From Bacilli bacterium (GTDB lineage Bacteria > Bacillota_I > Bacilli_A > RF39 > UBA660): DNA of 36,941 nt. Under the pieces are notes generated by a model that was not told where the DNA came from, did no database searches, and saw nothing but the letters and a program-made list of their open reading frames with translations. Shown here piece after piece: positions 31,815 through 36,941 of the stretch (position 1 is the stretch's first letter; each line of letters starts with the position of its first letter). The position numbers and the translations under genes were made by a program. Location of the stretch: contig JAFUAL010000027.1 in assembly GCA_017460745.1 (NCBI GenBank), positions 1 to 36,941 of the forward strand, given 5' to 3'.

Positions 31815-32438
31815 ATGAAATTAAAACCATTTGTATTTCCTGTTCTTTATGTTTCTTTAATTTTTACGTTGGTAATTGGTCTGTATTTTACTAGTCGTGC
31901 AGTTAGTATGGAAAGTGAAGAGTCTTTAAGTGATGTAGATTATGTTTCAAATGTTATCTTAAATGATATTGTACCAGTTGTAAGTGTCTCTTCGACTGTA
32001 ACTAATCCTTATACATCAGATATGGTTACTATAAAAAGATATTATTATAACTTAGAAGATGATGCAGAAAGACAAAAAGAATCAATTGTTTATTATGATA
32101 ATACTTATATGCCTAATACAGGAATAGATTATGTTGCAGAAGAAAAATTTGATGTAGTATCTATTATGGATGGTACAGTAATTGACATTAAAGAAGATGA
32201 AATGCTTGGTAAAATTGTCGAGGTAAAACATAATAATCAATTTATATCATCATATGCAGGACTAGATACAGTAAATGTTCAAAAGGGAGAAAATATTGTA
32301 CAAGGTACAGTTATAGGGACAAGTGGAACAAGTAAATTAAATGAATCAATTGGTAATCATTTGCACTTTGAATTATATGAAGATGGAGTAAATGTTGATC
32401 CTCTTAAAATAATAGGAAAAAATTTAGGTGATTTATAA
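31815..32438 (+). CDS. spoIIQ: Stage II sporulation protein Q (M23-like)
   Basis: Forespore membrane protein that binds SpoIIIAH across the intermembrane space during engulfment; 207 residues. One membrane helix spans about residues 8-27. The LytM/M23 domain follows at about 100-200: PNTGIDYVAEEKFDVVSIMDGTV, then NHLHFELYEDG. The HxH zinc pair in HLHF is present, but the HxGxD His is replaced (NTGID), as in Bacillus SpoIIQ, which is inactive as an endopeptidase. Start: ATG 31815 after GAGGTG; a GTG at 31806 lies in that site. The mbl-type gene downstream matches Bacillus order. Confidence 0.88.
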   Translation: MKLKPFVFPVLYVSLIFTLVIGLYFTSRAVSMESEESLSDVDYVSNVILNDIVPVVSVSSTVTNPYTSDMVTIKRYYYNLEDDAERQKESIVYYDNTYMPNTGIDYVAEEKFDVVSIMDGTVIDIKEDEMLGKIVEVKHNNQFISSYAGLDTVNVQKGENIVQGTVIGTSGTSKLNESIGNHLHFELYEDGVNVDPLKIIGKNLGDL

Positions 32439-32450
32439 TCATCTTTTTTT
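32426..32450 (+). terminator. Intrinsic terminator after spoIIQ
   Basis: AGGTGAT (32426-32432) pairs with ATCATCT (32438-32444), with one G-U, then T run. It spans the TAA stop. Confidence 0.65.
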
Positions 32451-32480
32451 AATATTTTATAAAAATTTGGTAATACTATA

Positions 32481-32508
32481 TTTGGATAATAAATTACCAT
32501 ATTATACT
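32481..32508 (+). promoter_or_regulatory. Promoter candidate of mbl/mreB
   Basis: TTTGGA (32481-32486), 16 nt, TATACT (32503-32508). A 7-bp inverted repeat, TGGTAAT (32468-32474) and ATTACCA (32493-32499), flanks the -35 box. Confidence 0.4.
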
Positions 32509-32530
32509 TTTTTGAAAGAGAGGAATTAAA

Positions 32531-33511
32531 ATGAAAGATATTGGGATAGATTTAGGAACAGCTAACATATTAATATATATAAAAGGGCAAGGAATAGTTT
32601 TAAATGAACCATCAGTTGTAGCAATTGATACTGAGAGTAAAAAGCCACTTGCATTTGGAATAGATGCTAATTTAATGCTTGGAAAAACACCTTTTAAAGT
32701 CAAAGCCATTAAACCTATGAAAGATGGGGTAATAGCTGATTTTGAAATAACAGAAATGATGCTTGATTATTTTGTTAATAAGGTAAAAGCTAGAGGATTA
32801 TTTAAAAAACCAACTATTATTATATGTTGTCCAGCTGATACAACACCGGTTGAAAAAAATGCAATTTTAGAAGCTGCTGAAAAACTTGGTGCTAAAAAAG
32901 TTTATTTAGAAGAAGAACCAAAGGCTGCAGCAATTGGAGTAGGTCTTGATATTTCTAAACCAAATGGTAACATGATAATTGATATTGGAGGAGGAACAAC
33001 TGATATTGCTGTATTATCACTTGGAGGAATTGTTGTTAGTAAATCTTTAAAAATAGCCGGTAATGTTTTTGATACTGATATAAAAGAATATATAAAGAAC
33101 AAATATCATTTATTAATAGGTGAAAAAACAGCTCAAAATATAAAACATGAAATAGGTTCAGTTTATGAAAGTGATGAAGATAGAACTATAGAAGTTAGAG
33201 GACGTGATCTTGATACTGGACTTCCTAGTATTATTACAATTAATAGTTTAGAAATAGAAGAATCCTTAATGGATGATGTTAGAAAGATTGTTGCAGGTGC
33301 TAAATCAGTACTAGAAGATACTCCACCTGAATTATCGGCTGATATAATCGAAAATGGTGCAGTTTTAACAGGTGGTGGTTCTTTAATAAACGGTCTTAAA
33401 GAGTTATTGGAAGATGAACTGCAAATACCAATTTATTTAGCTGAGAGTCCCTTAACAAGTGTTGTCGAGGGAACTGGAATTATGCTTGATAATATTGATT
33501 TATTAAATTAA
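32531..33511 (+). CDS. mbl: MreB-family rod-shape protein (Mbl-like)
   Basis: Actin-like filament protein that guides lateral wall synthesis; 326 residues. Actin-fold motifs are DIGIDLGTANILIY (phosphate 1), MIIDIGGGTTDIAVLSLGG (phosphate 2) and GAVLTGGGSLINGL (adenosine). The Mbl name, rather than MreB, is based on its position after spoIIQ, as in Bacillus (spoIIQ-spoIIID-mbl); sequence alone does not settle it. spoIIID is not present between them. AGAGAGGAA precedes the ATG. Its presence implies a rod-shaped or elongating cell. Confidence 0.93.
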   Translation: MKDIGIDLGTANILIYIKGQGIVLNEPSVVAIDTESKKPLAFGIDANLMLGKTPFKVKAIKPMKDGVIADFEITEMMLDYFVNKVKARGLFKKPTIIICCPADTTPVEKNAILEAAEKLGAKKVYLEEEPKAAAIGVGLDISKPNGNMIIDIGGGTTDIAVLSLGGIVVSKSLKIAGNVFDTDIKEYIKNKYHLLIGEKTAQNIKHEIGSVYESDEDRTIEVRGRDLDTGLPSIITINSLEIEESLMDDVRKIVAGAKSVLEDTPPELSADIIENGAVLTGGGSLINGLKELLEDELQIPIYLAESPLTSVVEGTGIMLDNIDLLN

Positions 33512-33546
33512 AATAACACACACAAATTAATTTAAAGAATTTATAT

Positions 33547-33597
33547 AAAAACACTAGAATATGCTTGAGAAATCAAGAAATTACTAGTTTTTTTTTA
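33547..33597 (+). terminator. Terminator after mbl/mreB
   Basis: AAAACACTAG pairs with CTAGTTTTTT with one mismatch, enclosing a smaller hairpin CTTGA/TCAAG. A long T run follows. Confidence 0.55.
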
Positions 33598-33632
33598 TAT
33601 AAAGTGATATAATTTTTTTGGAGGAATTTATT

Positions 33633-34694
33633 ATGATAAATAATACAATTTTATATTCTTTAAAAGTTATAATTTTTACATTTTTAGTATCGTTGCTTTC
33701 TGTTTTTATTGTAAAAAAAATTGCCTACCATGTTCATGCTATTGATATTCCAAATGAAAGAAAAGTACATACTAAAGAAATGCCTCGACTTGGCGGACTT
33801 GCAATTTTTATAGCATTTTTAACTGGATACATGTTTTTTGGCGATATGACCAAGGAAATGAATTCTATCTTAATTGGTAGTTTTATAATTTTACTAACAG
33901 GAATTATAGATGATATTAATCCCCTTGAAGCAAAACATAAGTTAATAGGTGAAATATTATCAGCATCTTCTATTGTTTTTTATGGCAATATACTACTTAG
34001 TAATATTACTTTTTTTGGATTAAATATTGAATTTGGAATACTAGCATTTCCAATTACTCTTATTTTTATTGTAGCTTGTATGAATATTATTAATTTAATA
34101 GATGGCCTTGATGGACTTGCAACTGGAATTTCTTCAATATTCTTTGCAACTATTATTATTATCTGTTTCTTTCAAGGAAGAACAATTGGACTAGATTATA
34201 ACTTAACTTTGATAATGCTTGGAAGTACACTTGGCTTTTTAGTACATAATTTTTATCCAGCTAAAATATTTTTAGGAGATACAGGTTCTTTATTTTTAGG
34301 ATTTATTATATCAATTATTTCTTTACTTGGATTTAAAGGAACAATACTTACATCAGTTTTTATTCCACTTTTACTACTTGCAATTCCAATTCTTGATACA
34401 ATGTTTGCAATATTAAGAAGAATTGTACATCATCAAAAGGTAACTGAAGCAGATAAGTTACATTTACATCATCAATTATTAGGTATGAAGTTTTCTCATC
34501 GTAATACTGTTTTAATTATCTATGCAGTAAATATTTTATTTGCTATTGCTTCTATATTTTATCTTCTAGGTGAAGAGATTAATATTTATCTTAGAATAGG
34601 AATTTATATTGTATTATTTATTTTAGTATTCTGGTTTGTAAATAAAACTAATATAGTAACTGAAAAACAAATAAAATTACCACATAAAAAATAA
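33633..34694 (+). CDS. tagO: WecA/TagO-type phosphosugar-lipid transferase
   Basis: Integral membrane enzyme of the MraY/WecA family that transfers a GlcNAc-1-phosphate type unit to undecaprenyl phosphate, the first step of wall teichoic acid or similar polymers; 353 residues with about ten membrane helices. Motifs are the Asp pair IIDDINP (93-94), NLIDGLDGLATG, FLGDTGSLFLGF and the cytosolic HLHHQLL that marks the WecA/TagO subgroup rather than MraY. Start: ATG 33633 after GGAGG; a TTG at 33618 overlaps that site. The response regulator follows after 19 bases. tagO is given by family; the exact polymer is unknown. Confidence 0.9.
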   Translation: MINNTILYSLKVIIFTFLVSLLSVFIVKKIAYHVHAIDIPNERKVHTKEMPRLGGLAIFIAFLTGYMFFGDMTKEMNSILIGSFIILLTGIIDDINPLEAKHKLIGEILSASSIVFYGNILLSNITFFGLNIEFGILAFPITLIFIVACMNIINLIDGLDGLATGISSIFFATIIIICFFQGRTIGLDYNLTLIMLGSTLGFLVHNFYPAKIFLGDTGSLFLGFIISIISLLGFKGTILTSVFIPLLLLAIPILDTMFAILRRIVHHQKVTEADKLHLHHQLLGMKFSHRNTVLIIYAVNILFAIASIFYLLGEEINIYLRIGIYIVLFILVFWFVNKTNIVTEKQIKLPHKK

Positions 34695-34713
34695 TAAAAA
34701 GAAGGAGGGGTAT

Positions 34714-35457
34714 ATGAACTTTATTATTTATGAAGATGAAGATTATTTTTGTAAATTATATACGAGCATTATTCATAAATTTATGGGTCCAAGTGATGAT
34801 AATTATAAAATATATTATTTTAAAGATTATAGCGATAAATTACTTAGTTTTATAAAGAAATTAAGTGGTCAAAATATATATATTCTTGATATTGAAGTTC
34901 AAGGCAAGTCAGGTATTGATTTGGCTCGTGAAATAAGAAGTTATAAAAGATCAACTGATGATCAAATAATAATTGTAACAGCTCATCAAGATTTAGTAGA
35001 AAATGCCTATCATCGTAAATTGCTTATGGTAGATTTTATTTCTAAATTTGATGAATTAGAAGAACGCTTAATTAGTTGTTTCAGAGAAAGTTATGAAACA
35101 TTTACAGAAAATAAATTTTTATCATATAAAAAAGATGGTGAAATAATAAGAATTCCATATAAAGATATTTTATTTATAGAAAAAGATAAATTAGAAGATT
35201 GTCTTTATATAGAAACTAATGATGATAGATATAAATATAAAGCAAATATTGCAACAGTAGAAAAAATATTAAATAATGATAAAAGATTTTTTAAGACTCA
35301 CAGAAGTTGTATAGTTAATTTATATAAAATAACAAAATTAAATACAAGTGTACCAATTATTCATTTTAATGATAAATATACTAATTGTTTATCTAGAGAT
35401 AAGAAGAAAGAATTGGAGGAGCTATGTCTTATGGACATTAACTTATGGAGGAATTAG
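34714..35457 (+). CDS. LytTR response regulator
   Basis: Transcription regulator of the AgrA/ComE type; 247 residues. The receiver domain (about 1-125) begins FIIYEDEDYF and has the phosphorylated Asp 59 in NIYILDIEVQGKSGIDLAREIR. The LytTR DNA-binding domain (about 140-245) contains KDILFIEKDK, YKYKANIATVEKIL and FFKTHRSCIVNLYKITKL. AGGAGGGG precedes the ATG. The sensor kinase gene starts one base after the stop, so they form a co-translated pair. No AgrB or peptide gene is in view. Targets are unknown; LytTR regulators bind paired direct repeats. Confidence 0.95.
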   Translation: MNFIIYEDEDYFCKLYTSIIHKFMGPSDDNYKIYYFKDYSDKLLSFIKKLSGQNIYILDIEVQGKSGIDLAREIRSYKRSTDDQIIIVTAHQDLVENAYHRKLLMVDFISKFDELEERLISCFRESYETFTENKFLSYKKDGEIIRIPYKDILFIEKDKLEDCLYIETNDDRYKYKANIATVEKILNNDKRFFKTHRSCIVNLYKITKLNTSVPIIHFNDKYTNCLSRDKKKELEELCLMDINLWRN

Positions 35458-35458
35458 A

Positions 35459-36805
35459 ATGAACTTAGATTATGATTTAATAACATGGGTAAATTATTTT
35501 ATAGGAGCGTTTGTTTGTTGCTTCAGTGGAATAATTGTTGGTAAAATTTTATTAAATAAAAAATTTAAGGATATAAAATTACCACGTTATTTTTTAATTA
35601 TTCCTTTTTCAATCTTTTTAGTTTTTAATAATCTAGCATTTGATAATATTTTAAAAATGTTTGGAAGTATTTTAGTTCTTTCTTTAATATATCGATATAT
35701 TTTAGAACAAAAAGGAGTTAAAATTTTTACATATTCTATGGCTTCTTTTGTCATATTCTTACTTGGAGAATTGTCATTTGCTTTAGTTATTTCCTTATTT
35801 GATTATTTATTTCATTTATCTCTTGCACATGATGTAAGTAAGGCAGTATATTCTAATATATTAATTGCAATTTTTTATTGTATTATGACATATATTTTTA
35901 GAAAGAAATTAGCTTATTATTTAGAAAAAATAGATAAAGTTCATATTTTTATTGCTTTTTTTCAAGGATTATTAACTTTATTCATAACGTTTTCTTCACT
36001 GAACTTTTTATATATTGAAAAATGGCAATTTAGTTATAAGTTTATTTTAATATTTATTATAATGATTGGTTCAGCAACGATAACAATTTCTTTAGTTAAA
36101 CAGTATTTAAATAATAAAGAGGTAGTTGAAAAATATAAGATGTCCGAAGAATATTTAAAAACATCAGCTTTGTTAATTGAAAAATATTCTACGGCTATTC
36201 ATAGATATAAAAATAACTTAATCATATTAAAAGGTTATATTAGATCAAATGAAGAAGAAGCAAATCAATATATAGACAGTTTACTTGATAAATTTGAAGA
36301 TAAAAAATATAGTTGGGTTAAGAAAATAAATTATATTCCAATAGATACTATGCGATATGTCATTTACTATAAGTTATCAAAAGCAGAAGAAAAAAATTTG
36401 AAAATATTTGTTAATGTGAGTCGCGATATTAAAAAGAATGATTCTAAAATATTAGAGTCAAATCAACTAGGTCATATCTTAGATATATTAGGTGAGTATT
36501 TTGATAATGCTATTTATGCTAGTTTTGAATCTAAGGAAAAAGAATTAATTTTTGATTTATATCAAGAAAATGATAATATGATATTTAAGATTTCTAATAC
36601 ATTTAAAGGGAATATTGATTTAAATATGATTACTAAAAATGGTTATACTACTAAAGGAAAAGGTCATGGTTTAGGATTGTTTGATATTGATAAAATTATT
36701 AAAAATATTAATATACTAAATAATATATATGAAATTATTGATAATTATTTTGTAACTACACTTACAATTAATTTAAAAGATAATAAAAAATCTGTTAAGA
36801 AATGA
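35459..36805 (+). CDS. GHKL sensor histidine kinase
   Basis: Membrane sensor of the AgrC/ComD (HPK10) type; 448 residues. About six or seven membrane helices fill residues 1-210. The phosphoacceptor His 248 lies in AIHRYKNNLIILKGYI. The ATP-binding domain has the N-box EYFDNAIYASFESKEKEL and the G-box TTKGKGHGLGLFDIDKI. Start: ATG 35459 with GGAGG 7 nt upstream; the longer frame from 35348 overlaps the regulator and is rejected. It pairs with the LytTR regulator. Two bases after its stop an IS element begins; the protein end (VTTLTINLKDNKKSVKK) looks complete. Confidence 0.94.
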   Translation: MNLDYDLITWVNYFIGAFVCCFSGIIVGKILLNKKFKDIKLPRYFLIIPFSIFLVFNNLAFDNILKMFGSILVLSLIYRYILEQKGVKIFTYSMASFVIFLLGELSFALVISLFDYLFHLSLAHDVSKAVYSNILIAIFYCIMTYIFRKKLAYYLEKIDKVHIFIAFFQGLLTLFITFSSLNFLYIEKWQFSYKFILIFIIMIGSATITISLVKQYLNNKEVVEKYKMSEEYLKTSALLIEKYSTAIHRYKNNLIILKGYIRSNEEEANQYIDSLLDKFEDKKYSWVKKINYIPIDTMRYVIYYKLSKAEEKNLKIFVNVSRDIKKNDSKILESNQLGHILDILGEYFDNAIYASFESKEKELIFDLYQENDNMIFKISNTFKGNIDLNMITKNGYTTKGKGHGLGLFDIDKIIKNINILNNIYEIIDNYFVTTLTINLKDNKKSVKK

Positions 36806-36855
36806 AATGCACCCTGTAGAGTAGACAGTATAAAAAAACCTAATTGGGGATATGA

Positions 36856-36861
36856 TATAAT
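36856..36861 (+). promoter_or_regulatory. Transposase -10 box candidate
   Basis: TATAAT preceded by TGA (extended -10), 27 nt before the transposase ATG. Its last T is the first base of the hairpin at 36861-36882. Confidence 0.5.
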
Positions 36862-36882
36862 ACACCTTCGAAAGGAGGTGTA
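36861..36882 (+). promoter_or_regulatory. Hairpin masking transposase ribosome site
   Basis: TACACCT (36861-36867) pairs perfectly with AGGTGTA (36876-36882). The ribosome site GGAGG (36874-36878) is partly inside the 3' arm. RNA starting from the promoter above would lack most of the 5' arm. Confidence 0.55.
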
Positions 36883-36888
36883 TTTATT

Positions 36889-36941
36889 ATGGCTTCAAAG
36901 GGACAAAAATTTGCTAAATATGATAATTCTTTAGTTCAAGA
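36889..36941 (+). CDS. IS3-type transposase OrfA, 3' end missing
   Basis: The first 17 residues, MASKGQKFAKYDNSLVQ, resemble the start of IS3/IS150 OrfA proteins (KGQKFxKY...), which bind the element ends through a helix-turn-helix and make the transposase OrfAB by frameshifting. AGGAGG precedes ATG 36889. The rest lies beyond the window edge, so intactness cannot be judged. Confidence 0.7.
   Translation, partial: MASKGQKFAKYDNSLVQ

Larger units (their letters stand above)
36808..36941 (+). mobile_element. Left end of IS3-like insertion sequence, cut by window
   Basis: TGCACCCTGTAGAGTAGACA begins at 36808, a terminal sequence typical of IS3-family (IS150-like) ends, and is followed within about 80 bases by an OrfA-type gene. 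The right end and target duplication are outside the window. Family assignment is from pattern recognition. Confidence 0.7.

Noticed and set aside
1..36941. tRNA genes or CRISPR arrays
   Set aside because: Gaps between genes were read; no cloverleaf-like GC-rich segment or regularly spaced direct repeat was found.

Overview
The window comes from a very AT-rich, low-GC Gram-positive bacterium of the Bacillota, most likely an uncultured gut member of the Bacilli (RF39/Erysipelotrichia-like grade). This placement is inferred from three things: codon use and base composition; Bacillota-type gene content and order (T-box-controlled leuS, the L10 leader, cdaA-cdaR, a delta subunit of RNA polymerase, DUF1146, spoIIR, spoIIQ, gerQ); and TGA used as an ordinary stop codon, which argues against a Mycoplasma-type code. 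The sporulation genes suggest a spore-forming lineage.

Region 1 (1-2021): the 3' part of a surface protein with an InlB-type repeat split by an inserted domain, then an Rpn/PDDEXK_2-family nuclease behind a good promoter that carries a CCGG-centred palindrome. Region 2 (2050-5006): a T-box leader with a CUU (Leu) specifier controls a small membrane protein that overlaps leuS. Region 3 (5052-9546): five genes of unknown function: a tandem pair of paralogues, a lipoprotein, a membrane-anchored pseudokinase-like protein and a 457-residue protein.

Region 4 (9596-14340): the secE-nusG / rplK-rplA / rplJ-rplL block, with a leader before rplK, an L1-type site before rplA and an L10 leader before rplJ. 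Two paralogous kinase-fold genes sit between nusG and rplK. Region 5 (14383-17980): two unknown genes, one a lipoprotein, then cdaA-cdaR for cyclic di-AMP synthesis. Region 6 (17969-22747): a minus-strand group (unknown helical protein, LemA-like protein, GerQ), then pduL and an unknown gene on the plus strand, then a minus-strand class A penicillin-binding protein.

Region 7 (22812-34694) resembles a compressed version of one Bacillus subtilis chromosome arc: DUF1934 (ywiB) - rpoE - prfA - prmC - spoIIR - unknown - fba - murA - GDSL - rpmE - rpiB - DUF1146 (ywzB) - spoIIQ - mbl/mreB - tagO-type transferase. It joins translation, wall synthesis and forespore signalling genes. spoIIR and spoIIQ have forespore-type promoter candidates. 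Region 8 (34714-36941): a LytTR response regulator and GHKL sensor kinase, followed two bases later by the left end of an IS3-like element cut by the window edge.

No tRNA, rRNA or CRISPR array was seen. No stretch above 300 bases lacks a gene; the longest gaps hold the T-box leader (2022-2248), the rplK leader (11885-12076) and the L10 leader (13252-13405).
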